Shown one piece after another: positions 12,301-25,700 of a stretch of 64,000 bases of DNA. The stretch is from Aradus depressus (Eukaryota > Arthropoda > Insecta > Hemiptera > Aradidae), in assembly GCA_963662175.1 (NCBI GenBank), contig OY759220.1, forward strand, positions 45,232,136 through 45,296,135, in the 5' to 3' direction. The translations under genes and the position numbers were made by a program. Numbering within the stretch: position 1 is the stretch's first letter; each line of letters opens with the position of its first letter. Under the pieces are notes generated by a model. The model made no database searches. It was not told the DNA's origin and saw only the letters and a program-made list of their open reading frames with translations.

Positions 12301-15300
12301 GACTCCCAGAGTAGATGCGGGCTCATGTCCTCCGAGGCGACGAAAGAGTCCTCTGGTAGTAGGTGATTTGACCTCATAGTTGAAGCCCGGGCATGAGTCA
12401 CAATAACTAACTAAACATAATCTTACTCACTAAGTGATTATTAAATAATAGAGGAGACTTCCATGAGACCATTTCACCTCTTGATAGAATGAGACTACAA
12501 TACTTTCTCCAAAAAACTTTCAGAGATTTCTAGCAACAACGAGCTAATATTCTTTGTGTAAATTATTTAATAAAACCGAAAATTCTGCATTATATGCTCA
12601 ACGTAAAATTTAGAGGTAGATTACATCGAATATTGTATGACCCAACACTGTTCCATAAATGTCTTTGTGTACACTTATGGTTAACATACTACATAAAATA
12701 TGTTGACAATAAAAAGACGGTTTAGTAAAGAAATTGAAGAGCTGAAATATATAACGGGCCAAGTGACAAAAATATACAATTTCCGTTTTTTCATTCAAAA
12801 TGATCTATGAAACAACGCCAATTGCAAAGTATAATGAGCTATGTAACTTTCGCTCTTTGTGTAGTTTCATTTCGTTCCCACAGATAGGGTTACTGCCAAG
12901 CTACATAGATGTAGCCTATAATAAAACTCATTTTTCTCGAAAACTATTTTTTGTCACATGGCCCATTATATATTTCAGCTCTTCAATTGTTAATCTATAA
13001 ATAATAAGAGTTTATATATTAGTATTTCATTCAATAAACCATAAATTGGAGCACATTCTGCAGAAAGGAAAGAAGCTACACACACTCGAATAGAGCTGAA
13101 GAGGCGGGCTGGTTGAAGTAGCAGGGGTACAGTGTTGCCAAGATAAGCACATCAATATATTTAAATGTATTCTGCAGAATGTACTCCATATAAAGAAACA
13201 GAAGATATATTAGTGTGTTAGTACCTGTACAATATAGAGACAGGGACAGAGAGGCGCCCCCCCTCCAATACTGATCCCTATCAAATTTGAGTTGTCCTTA
13301 TTTATGTGAACTACTCCTGAGGTTACCATCATACCACTAAAAATACAACAATAACAGTTAAAATTATACCATCAATATCATGTAAACAGTAACATTCAAA
13401 CATCCTGTAATTACTGACGTATTTATCCATGTGCTACCGGTGCTACGAAAATTTCTGTGTTTGGAGGTCTCTTTGCCATGGGGAGCGGCGCCCTTAAATC
13501 AACACTGAATCTAAATTAGTGAAGTATATGATCTATGAAGATGTAATAGAGCACCAGTGATGTCGAGGAAAATTTATACAAAAATGCTTCTATTTATAAT
13601 TATTTTAATATGAACTTGCATAATTGAAGAATTAAAAAAAAATATTTACATGATGAAGATAAATAGACCCATGATATATTTGTAATCATGCTGTTTCACG
13701 TTACAACCATTCCGACATAGATGTAATTATCAATGCAACTACTTATATGCGTTATCTCTCATCGCGTCGATAAGTCGAAGAAGATGTTCTCTTGACGCCA
13801 TTATTTCCATACGGTAGTTTATCTTAAATACAAGTCGTTGAAAAACATGCAATTCTAGAAGGCCAGACTCAATGAGCCACAGGGAAATCATTGGACCCAT
13901 GAAGGAAGACTTTATTATAAAGCAGTCCTGGAGTAATGGGTATTGCGAAAGAGAAATTCATCTTGGCGCCGGGTTGTCGACAGTCAAAAGAGTTGATTAG
14001 AGGATCGGATAATAAAAGAAGAACAATCCCCGGGTGATCTGAGGAAGACGACAAAGACGTACGACACTAAGGACCTTAACTTGACAGACGACTCACTTGG
14101 AACAAACTCAAAAGACTACAAGATAAGCGATCTCAACTTCGACCTAACCACAAACTGAATAGCTCCTTAGCTATTACCACACATAATCTGGACGTTCAGC
14201 GTTCAGTTCTGGGGGGCTGCAAAGTCCTCTCGCACAAAAAAAAAATTAAAGTAATTTAAATTAGAATCCTTTGAACTATTACAGAATGCCCATTCGAAGT
14301 GTCGAAGGTAACATTACATCACTACCTAAACATATGACCATTCTTACAGGAAGTCACACAACAGCTATAGTAGTTGAGCACAAGTTCATGCCACACGCGA
14401 ACAGCGCCTGAGGAGGCGGCGGTTCAGACTAGTCGCTTCATCAAGAGACTCAAGTAACATTTATTTACAGATTCATCCTTAATATTTTTTGCAGAGATAT
14501 TGTGAAACACTTACTAAAAAATATAAAGAAAACGTATGTTATTTAAAAATTCACAAAATGTATAAAATATATGGGAGTACTTACTTGCTACCATCTTCAG
14601 CCACAACTTAATAAATTCAGAGTTAAGTCGTGGCTGAAGATGTTAGCAACACCTCCCGAAGTACTCCCGTATATTTTGTGAAATAGACAATATTTTTGAA
14701 AAACGTACGTTTTCTTTATATTTTGTATTTACAGATTGTTAATGTTTTCAATCTGCTTTTCATGTCATAAACAATTGGAATTATTTCTTCAATATTTTCA
14801 TATTATATTTTACAAAAGCAATAAAAACAATTTGTGGTTTTATATACTTTTTATTTATTTTTTACTCCAACTTCGTTCAATTTTATACATATATATTTAT
14901 TATAATTTGTCAACATTATTTATATCTATTTATGTTATTATTACAATTATTAATATTATTTATTCGCCTATTTAATGTCTCTAGTCTTAATAAAGTTCGC
15001 TACAAAAATATTTTTATATTACTCCTCTTAGTATCTTTGTTTTTATTATTTACAGTATTCATGTTCCAATTATTTAATTCTTCCAATTATTAATAGTAAA
15101 AATATTGCCTTCATTATTTCTTCTTTCCTCTATGCTTTTATTTAATTGTATTATATATATATTTTTTAAATTATAATTATTGTTGTTATTAGTATTATTT
15201 TGGTTTCTCTTTATTTATTATTACTACTTGTCTGTTATCTATTTTAAATTATTTAAATATACATATTTATTTTTTTTATTTTCTTCTCCTAAAAGTCTTA

Positions 15301-16738
15301 TTCATTTCTTTCTTATTGTTCGTATTGAAACAAATTTATAAATGTATATTGTTTAAATTAATAAAGTAAATATATCTGTATCCATTTGTTTTTTGTTTTT
15401 TCTCTGTACATTTATTTAGATAAGTATACTTATATACTTAATACATTGTAAATTGTATATTTATTTTTGAAATATTGGAAATATTATTGGATATAAAATA
15501 ATATATTGGAAATATTAGAAATAAATAAAGCTAAATAAAACAAACTTATTTTTGAAATATTGTCTATTCCACTAAAGATATATATATACATATATAACTA
15601 CCGGTTTCGGCTTTATACCATCGTCAGGTCTAGTTATGAACTAAGTCAGTTTGCAAAGAGCGACCCTTCAAATACATCTCAGGTCAAAGGGTGCTATTAA
15701 AACTTGGGAGTCCCCCGGCTGTACCGTTAGCTAACTCATGAAATATTTTGTTAAGAAATATTTCATGAGTTAGCTAACGGTACAGCCGGGGGACTCCCAA
15801 GTTTTAATAGCACCCTTTGACCTGAGATGTATTTGAAGGGTCGCTCTCTGCAAACTGACTTAGTTCATAACTAGACCTGACGATGGTATAAAGCCGAAAC
15901 CGGTAGTTATATATGTATATATATCTTTAGTGGAATAGACAATATTTCAAAAATAAGTTTGTTTTATTTATTTATTACAAGTTTCCACAATATGTCCGCG
16001 TTTCTCAACTTAGAAGTTATAAATAAAGCTTACAAAAGGAACATTTGTATGAATGACCAAATTTATTTCAACTCTTCCCCTTTGTTAACACCCTGATCCA
16101 GTTCTGTTTCCACATATATGTTTGTATTATCTGTTATTAATATTTGGTTCCACATATATATTTAATGTTATCTAAATCTTAATATTATTATTAATTTTAT
16201 TTCTATTTTTATTATTTATTTATATTTGTACTTATTTATTTGTTGTTTTGCCACAATTAGTCTAGAAATATTGTTTTATGTATATTTAGAACTAGGTTTT
16301 GTTAGGATATATTTCATGAGTTAGCTAACGGTACAGCCGGGGGACTCCCAAGTTTTAATAGCACCCTTTCACCCGAGATGTATTAGAAGGGTCGCTCTCT
16401 GCAAACTGACTTAGTTCATAACTAGACCTGACGATGGTATAAAGCCCAAACCGGTAGTTATATATGTATATATATCTTTAGTGGAATAGACAATATTTCA
16501 AAAATAAGTTTGTTTTATTTAGCTTTATTTATTTCTAATATTTCCAATATATTATTTTATATCCAATAATATTTCCAATATTTCAAAAATAAATATACAA
16601 TTTACAATGTATTAAGTATATAAGTATACTTATCTAAATAAATGTACAGAGAAAAAACAAAAAACAAATGGATACAGATATATTTACTTTATTAATTTAA
16701 ACTATATATTATAGTTATATATTTACTTATAATTTAAA

Positions 16739-16796
<58 letters not shown>

Positions 16797-19700
16797 TTAG
16801 TGGAATAGACAATATTTAAAAAATAAGTTTGTTTTATTCATTTATTACAAGTTTCCACAATATGTCCGCGTTCCTCAACTTAGAAGTATATTTATTGTTC
16901 CGTAAATAAAGATTATTATTATTAGTTTGATATATACATGTATAAAACAATTGAATATTATTTGGAGAACATAATGACGATAAATCCAAAGCAAATAAAT
17001 AAATATACAACAATAACAATTTTTATGTATAATATGTATTTTTTTCACAACTTTATTTCCCTCCCAATTGGACCTTACAACCTAGAAAAGTAGATGTTTC
17101 AGGAAAAACTCCAACCATACGTATATTTAACTTTATTTTCTGTTCTTAATTGTAATCAATTGAGTCTTGACTAAAAGTTTAACACAGAGAAAGACTCGTA
17201 AAACATACATACAGAATATGATCAATATAAGAAAAATATTGATCACGATAAAGATGAGCAAATAAAATAATAGATTCTGATGATGGGAGTTTTTCCCGAA
17301 ATTAATATCGGCTAGGTCGTGAAGTCCCATGGGGAGAAAAATTAAGCTGTTAAAAAGAATTATTATAAATTCAGAATGTCCTTACACAACCCAAAAGTAA
17401 AATCTTATGTATGTTTATGGTATTCAATGTACGCAGAAACAAATATAATATAAAATAAATTTTAATACAATCTACAATAGTTTACATTAGTGGTGTGAAA
17501 CTAAATAGTTACAATGAATGAAGTAGCTGCACAATGAAGTTAAGCAGGTAAGACAAAAAAACAGTAAAGGCGAAAATGGAATCTTGCAAAATTACCTGAC
17601 TTTGTAAATTACGTTATTTAGATGTATAATTGTAGAGCGAATCATGAAAAAGTCAAGAAAATCACTTTAAACTTAAACGTCGTTAAAAAAAAAAAGTAAG
17701 TATACAAATGCAACATCTCCAAAATATGCAATGTAAAAATACTTTGTACTGAAAGGAATAAAGCATAATGAAGCAGTTTGCACCATAAAGCCCCTCCAAC
17801 AACTTACCACTGCAGGAAAGAGGAAATATGTCTATATAATAAAAAAAAGTGGGGGTGAAACTTAATTAGTTAGTTATTATGACACATTCGTCGCTCTGGT
17901 GGAAAAGAGCCCGATTCTACTGTGGGAGTCGTCATGAATTTTGCCTACCTAGGTTTTTATTCATCTAGGGTAGAGATCTCGAACCAGTACCTGACATCGC
18001 TTATCCGAAGGACGGCATGCTCAAGTTTTTTGACCTCCCAGATAAAATAAACTACGGGCCTGGGCTGGCTACTGGCGCCCTCACTGAATTAGCTCTTTCA
18101 CGGTTGATCAAATTATTATAAAGCTTATAACCTTAAATGTAAGTAATGTGGCATCTGAAATTTTGAACTGAAGGAGGGGTGGAAGAGAGGGGAAGCATTA
18201 AATATAAATATATTTTTTGTAAGAGGGGTGGGGATATGTTTTAGGTTATCTAACATAAAGTTACTAACCTGACAGGTATGTAACTAACCAACTTCATTTT
18301 ACTAACCGGGCAACGCTCAGGTAACCAGCTAGTTAGTGATGAGGATTAATTCAATGAACAGCTATTTAAGCATATTGAAATAATAAAATTTTCTCTTCCT
18401 GGAGGGGGGGGGGGGGGGGGGGGGAGTATGAATCACTGGCAATTTACTTCCCCAGCTAGAATTATTTGTAAACATCTAAGTTTCCACTTTCCCTTTAAAT
18501 GATTTTCCTCTTTGGTCAAAGTGTCGTCCTCATGAGGTTCTAAATACTCATCGAATATTCGTGTCGAAATATTCATTCTATCGGGAGTTATGTGTGTCCA
18601 CAAACACATGAAGCATTGATTTTTATTATATACATACATACATATAGATAGATAATTTTTCATGAAACCTGCCACCCTCTGTGTCTGTGTCCACTTTTTG
18701 CAGCTATCTTAAGGGGTCTGCTTGGTCTCAAATTACACAAATTTCCTTGTAAATTTTTCCAAAATGGCTCCATTTTTACGGACGGAGCATTCAAAAAAAT
18801 TCCGTTTTCCCGATATTCAAAGTCCTGTAACGCGCATATATATCGATAGATTGGGAAAAATTTGCAAGAACAAAAAGTGTTTATTTTTGATAGTTTAATA
18901 CATGAAAGTAGGTGCGAACGCTAAAAACGAAGTTCTGAAAATCCAGTAGATCAATTGAAAAGAAGAATCTTTGAATTACAATCATCAGTTTAAATGCAGA
19001 TTGTTCTAAATCTGTGATTTTACAAGGTGCAGTTGTCGGCTTCGGAGCCGTATAGCTCAGCGGAAGATGAGAAAATCGCTATTGAGGCATATGACAATAA
19101 AAAGTAGAGATTTCAAGCTTTCATTTGAGACCAAGCAGAGCCCTTAAGACAGCTTCAAAAAGTGGACAGTTTCACGAAGAATAACCCATACATATCTGAA
19201 AATTCAACATAGATTTTTTGACCAATTACACAACTTCCGATATACTACGTATAGCTCGGGAAGTAACATTACAAGAATAAAGAATGACCTGAACAAAAGA
19301 ACTCATTGAATCAACAAGAGTAGTATCCCCCCTTTGTTATTTATATGGGAAAGAGCAATTATGTGTGCGCAAACAAGGAGGAATGGAACGCCTACCTTAA
19401 ATAAATTGGAATGTGTATATTTAATGAACCATTTTGGTGTTTGTAAGGAAGGTAGGAGGGGCCGAACTGTGCCACACCTCGACAGCCCACAGACGCCCCA
19501 GTCCCCGGTCTAGGACAGATAACTGTATGGGCGGCCAACCACCCAACTTATACAAAGTCAAACAGCATCAAAAAATGAAAATTTTGAACCAATGAGTTAT
19601 CCTTTGACCTAAAGTAAAAATTGATGATTAATAAGAAGTGATTATTTCACAAGTTGTAAAATAAAAACTTATTCTGACCTCCACAGATATTATTGTTTCA

Positions 19701-22700
19701 TCATCAGGCCCTCTGATGAAACATTTGTAAAACATAACAATTTAAAAAGGTCAAATGAATAAATACAATAAAACTACATAATTATTAAATTTCATGAATC
19801 CCATCCAAAATTTTAAATTGATAACTTTTTATTAGTTAATTCATTTATTATACAATTGAGGGGGTTAGAAGCTAAGGGATGTAAGTGACAAATCGGCTGA
19901 AATTGAGATATGTGTTTTAACATCTTCCTTGACACCTACCCTGACTACTGGCTAATGATCAGAACGATTGTTAGTACCAGTAATGCTGTTACTAGTGGAA
20001 AATACCTGGGTAATACCTGAAATTACGATGTTACTATAACTTTGAAGGTAATTATCTCGAAATGACATTTTTGTCACTTACATCCCTTTGATTCTAACCC
20101 CCTCAATTTCATTTTATTTATAAATTATGTTTTAAAAATGTTTAAACGAATAGGCTAATGATAACCTCAAAAGCCGGCTAGCACAAAATAATAAAATCTG
20201 TGAGAAGTCAGAATATGTTTTACACAGCTATACGAAGTGTAGGGGAAGGTAGATAATTTGTCACAAATCTTAAGCTGATTTATCAATGGAATTTCATGTT
20301 TTTCGACCCCTGATCAGTTCCGATATAATAAATATATATCGACATGACAATTTTTTATGTGTATCAAGAACCTTATAGACAAAACGTATTGATTTTCAGT
20401 CAAATCGGTCAAAGTGAAGGGGAGATTAATACAAAAAAACTCCATAACTGCCTAAATAATGAATGTACCAACATATAATTTTATATCCGAATCCAAAACA
20501 CAATAAGGACGATATCTATCAATTTTCAGCCAAATGGATCAACGGAAATCGTGGGTTCAGAGATGGGGTCAAACTCGAATTCCCTTAATAACTGGTGTAA
20601 CGAATTTATCAGCACTAAATTTTGTATGATGATTCGGAAGGCTCTGAAACACTTATTGATTTTCGCCCAAGTCGGTAAATTGGTTTCGAATAGAGAACAA
20701 AAAATTGATTAATTTGCATTTGGGGAAATGCATTGCTTATTTTGCAATAATGATGCCATCAAATGTAGTTATAGAATATTCAAAATGGGTTCAAAGTAGG
20801 AAAAGTAAGTCCAAAAACTCCCACCAACACAGCAATGGATAGATTTCAAAATTACAGAATAAATTACCCCAATACATAAATAAACTATTCTGGCCACCAA
20901 TCTATATCATGTTGCACATAAATATTTTGTTGACATGCAATAACTATACATATTTTTGTTAGTACTAACATCTTCAAGGCAGTGGCGCTCCTCCGCAAGG
21001 GAGCTGTAAATTGTCCCTCAACTAACTACACATTGTTTTACGAACAGGAAATTATAGAATGCGTAGGAATGAGAACTTTACAGATATTTTATAAACAGAC
21101 GTTGGATGACGAAGAATTAGTTGAGCAACATACATCAAATAGTTTTATTTGATCCCACTATGTGTCGCTGGAAGTTATCGTGAACGTCAGAATCATTATA
21201 ACGTGTACATTCCTGGAGTCGGCTTGTACCTCTAAGGGAAAAATAACTCTTCATGATCCCAGAGAAGCAAAGAAAAAAAAGTCTTACAGTTAGATTTATT
21301 TTTTTTATTTGATTTAAAAATGTGAGAAGACGCGATAAAAAAAAAAAAATATTAATTAAGGAGTCTGCAAGTTTTACAGAATATACATTCGTATAGTGGT
21401 TGAAGTTCAATTTTTAATGAAATACATGAAGTTGACTCCCAAACAGAAGTTGAAATCTGAGATAGAATTTTTGACCGATTACTTCGTATTGCTGGAGAAG
21501 TAAAAATTAGGGTCTCAATACGATCTTGAGTACATTTAGCAGACGTAAACATTACATCACTTTACTTCTCGCAAAAATGCGAGCAACAAATCATTACATT
21601 TGTTTAACTAGTTGAACAGGTAGTTGAACATGAGTTTAAATGATTCTAATATGCCACGAAATCTGTTGGTAAGTGTTTGCAGCTATTTTGTAGTGGCATC
21701 TTTCGTCTGTATCCCAACTAACTTTCGTCAGCCAACGTCTGCGTAAAGTTCTGCTTGTTACGCATTCTAGACTCTTGTTTAAGTAAAATACAAGAGACAA
21801 TTCTTAGCTCTACTAGGGTCTTTTTCTATAGCTCCTCTCAGGAGGCGCTCTTGTCAGATTAATAATACACTAAGAAGGCTTCTATTTAGCAGCTAGGAGT
21901 GCTCATAGTGATCCGGATCAGTAATGTTAGGATCTTTGAACCTATAAGAAAGCTTATTCCATTATATTGAGTTATGAGCTTGTCAATTAACAATAACACT
22001 ACCTACTACCTGGACAAACACGAGTATGAGCCTGCGTTGGATGCCATATCACAGATATACGAATACACTTTACGGTTATCACATCTCTTATGATATTTAA
22101 TATTTAAAAATATATTATTGATAATAATATAATTTTATAAACTTATTTTATGAATATAATGTTTCATATATAAAAAGAGTCGAAAATAATTTAGAAATTG
22201 CAAAATCGTGACTTTAAGATCGAGTTAAGAGTTAGTTATCGTGACTCATGCAAAGGCTTTAACTACGAAGACATTTCGCCTACTACCAGAGAACATGTGC
22301 CCGACTCTACTGAGGGAGTCGTAAATTTTGTCTACCCAGGTTTATTCACTTAAGGTAGGGGTCTTTAACGAGTACCTGACAAGAGTACAGGGTCAGGACT
22401 AACGCTCAACGTCCCATTCGAAGAATTTCGTGTGCAATGTTTTTTTCATCTCCCTAAAAAACCTAAGCGCCACGGCCGGGTATCGAATCCGCGATTCTGA
22501 GCGCTGTAGGCAAATGGGGAGGTTCAGTTCGCTGTGAGGGGAATGATAAGAGGGAGAAATAGTACGCATCCTATCAACAATCCGGATAACTTTAAAAACA
22601 TGCCTAGTGTTAATATGACACAATTTCTTATACACATAAATAAATAATAACTACAAAAAGCGTACGAAATCAAATAAAAATATTTTAAAAAATAAGAAAG

Positions 22701-25700
22701 AACAAATAAATAAGAAAAATTACCAAAGCAGAAGAAGCGCATAAATTGTAAAATAAAATAAATAACAATTATATTATAATTAATTCTTCTTAATTATATG
22801 CACTAATGATAAGGTGTGGCGCTAGGGGCTAACTTCTAACTAGTGTCCTATGCGGAGTGCAAAATGTCAACCTGAAACACAAAATCATACAACTTCAAAT
22901 AAAATTGTCTAATTTTTACTATTAAAAACATTTTTTCTTTGATACTAAATTCAAATTTAACTTTATACGTACAATAAGTCTTGATAAAGATATGTAGTTT
23001 TCTGTCCCAGGAGAAACTGCTGATCATCCGGTGTTCCACTGCAACAAAATTGGAAAATACATTTACATAATGTCATCCAACAATAATAAAGAATTATCTC
23101 ATTGTTTATAGACATTTATATAAGTAATGGGAAAACTTACTCGAGAAAAGACAGGCCTTCTGCTTCACTTTCATCAAGGATTATTGAGTTTGGAACAGAA
23201 TTCATCTTCTCTGGACTTTGTACACTTTGGAAATGTTAATAACATAAAATAAATAAATAATAATACATATGAATAGATGAATGATGAGGGCTTAAGTGAA
23301 CAATTTGCAAAGGAAAATATGTATATCATTAAATACATTCATATTAGATGGTTCTGTTATGCGGTCTGGCCGTTTTGGTACGATCAGACACAATATCAGG
23401 TCGTATCTAGGTAGGGAACCTAGAGGTCTTAAAAAAAACTGTCTAATATTAGACATTTTCTTACAATGTATTTGAAAACAAAATGGAAGGAATCAATTAC
23501 TACGTTTTCATGGACGTTCAAATCGATTTGAATCCCAAATAGTGTGTTCGTATCGATTTGAGTTCCATGAAAACCCCTGTTTCAAACCGATTTCAAATCG
23601 TGTTATCCCAAGGTCAATTCGCTAAATTCTGGGATCGTATCAAAAGTGATTCGTATTGAAGTACATGAAAACCCTCAACACTAGTATTGAGTATTGAGGC
23701 ATGCGCAGTTGTGGCGCACGACTCTCCTGGCGGATTTTTCGTGTACTGAATAAGGAAGGGTATTTTTTGCAAGTTATTTTTAATGGTTTTTATTTGTAAA
23801 AAAAACGTGACTATTTATTTAAAGAGACTGTTTTTATTTATTTTGTGACTACATAGTGAACAATTTCATTTAAAGCTAAAACTATCCCCTGCCCCAAAAA
23901 TGAAAAAAACGACTCCCCATTTCTTGCGGAATCCTTCATGCAGTATACAAAACAATTAAAAACACCGTAATTATTAATATTTATGTTAACAAATAAAACA
24001 CTTTTAAAATAAAAATAACAAACAATCTAGCTTATCAGCGCATATCACTTGTTTATAACCTGCTCACACAAAACCTAGGTGAGGTTACTTTTGACAGTTA
24101 AAATCCTCTTTTCAATCCGATTTGGAATCGATCTGAACCCACTCCATGAAAACCCTTGTCAATTTTCAAACCTTGTTCAATATTCAAATCGATTTGAAAT
24201 GCATGAAAACGTAGTAATTGTTTAAAAGCTGATACGAAACAATAAGGCACAAAAAAATAGTTTATTTCAATAATAAGCCTAATGTGTATGAAATGTAACT
24301 ATTACTTTTAAATAGAAATATCATGCAGCAAGTAATAGAATAAGATGTAGCCACAGAAATATATGTTTGCTAAAAAAGACAATTGAACAAAAAATACATA
24401 AAAGAAGAATTTTGAAGGTGAGGAAAAATAGCCCTGCTTTTGAAACCAGAATAATGGCCACCTGATGAAGGTGGTTTGTGACAACAAATTGGCCTTCAGT
24501 CTCCTCAGAATATATTTATAATATTTGCCATATGATAGATAAGTATATAATGGTAAATTTAGTCACAAAAGTTTTGAGTTGGTTAGTTTTGATAATGGCG
24601 AAAAGTTAATAAAAATAAAAATATATTTTGAGGAGAGTGAAGGCCATTTTGTTGTCACAAACCACCTTCATCAGGTGACCATTATTCTGTTCTCAAATAA
24701 GGGATATTTTCGTCAACTTAAAAATTCTTCTTTTATGTATTTTTTGTTCAATTTATTTTGTTAGCAAACATTCAAAATATTTCTGTCGTCATCTTATTCT
24801 ATTACTTGCTACAAGATATTTTTTCTTTTTAAAAGATAGTTTAGACTATATTTAAGATGTATATACTAATTAGGCTTATTTTTTAAATATATTTTTTTAC
24901 CTTATTTCTTAACATCAGCGTCCAAACATTGATTCCTTTCATTTTGTTTTCAACTTGATTCTAAGAAAATTTCTAATATTACGCATTTCTTTATGTAAAT
25001 TGTATGAGTAAAATGTTGGTAAAGGAAATGTTCAAATAGGACTAATAAAGGGTTGGCCCCTCTTCTGAGATGGAGATCTGTATCTATTTAGAATCATATC
25101 AACAAAAAAAATGATATCCATTGAAACTTACAACTACGAATGCATTACTTCGTCATGAAATATATACAATTTTTTTTTGTAACACTCACGAAGTCATTGA
25201 TCCACGAATTTACTATTGTATATAAAACAATGACAACTACTTTGACAATGAAATTACTTACTTGTGACAGTAGTCACGAATTATAGTGATGTCAAAGTCC
25301 AACAATGGGCTAACTTGTACATAAGATATACCATCTTCAGAATCACCTCTGTAAATACTCTCATTTACTTTATCAACCAATAAGGCCATCAATAACAAAC
25401 ATATTATTATCAATACACAAATAAACTAACAGTATTCATTTAAAAACAATAGGTAGTAAAAAAACATAAGTACGCACAATTTATCCTCAAATTCAAACAT
25501 TCTGTGGGAGCGTAAAATGGGTCGTGAAGACACTTGCGAACAACAATAGCTTAAGTTATCCATAGAGAGAAAAATGTATAAACTATAAATGAGAACACAG
25601 CCAAAGCTAATTTACAAAAAGAAAAAAATAAATAAAGGCAATTGTTTTTAAATATTTTAGTCCAAAGGAAGAATATCTATGCACAAAATTACTAGTAAAC

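Larger units (their letters stand above)
15357..16700. repeat. large inverted-repeat cluster of a hammerhead-bearing repeat
   Basis: The block at 15357-15750 (minus orientation) recurs reverse-complemented at 16309-16700. A shorter head-to-head partner lies at 15756-15990, so the first two form a palindrome with a loop of only a few bases near 15750. Shared phrases include GAGTTAGCTAACGGTACAGC, CCGGGGGACTCCCAAGTTTT, CTAGACCTGACGATGGTATA and TTTAGTGGAATAGACAATAT. Further partial copies lie at 16795-16890 and 30885-31040. No ORF is seen. The composition and ribozyme-like core suggest Penelope-like element debris, which is inference. Confidence 0.8.

Noticed and set aside
14736..14975. 79-codon plus-strand ORF rich in Ile, Tyr and Phe
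   Set aside because: Low-complexity AT-rich sequence with no homology or splice context.
23141..23215. ATG in MNSVPNSIIL as an independent PICK1 start exon
   Set aside because: The known DDYYLEEDKLG start at 25849 joins exon 2 directly in phase; the block fits better as an internal exon of the separate unit.
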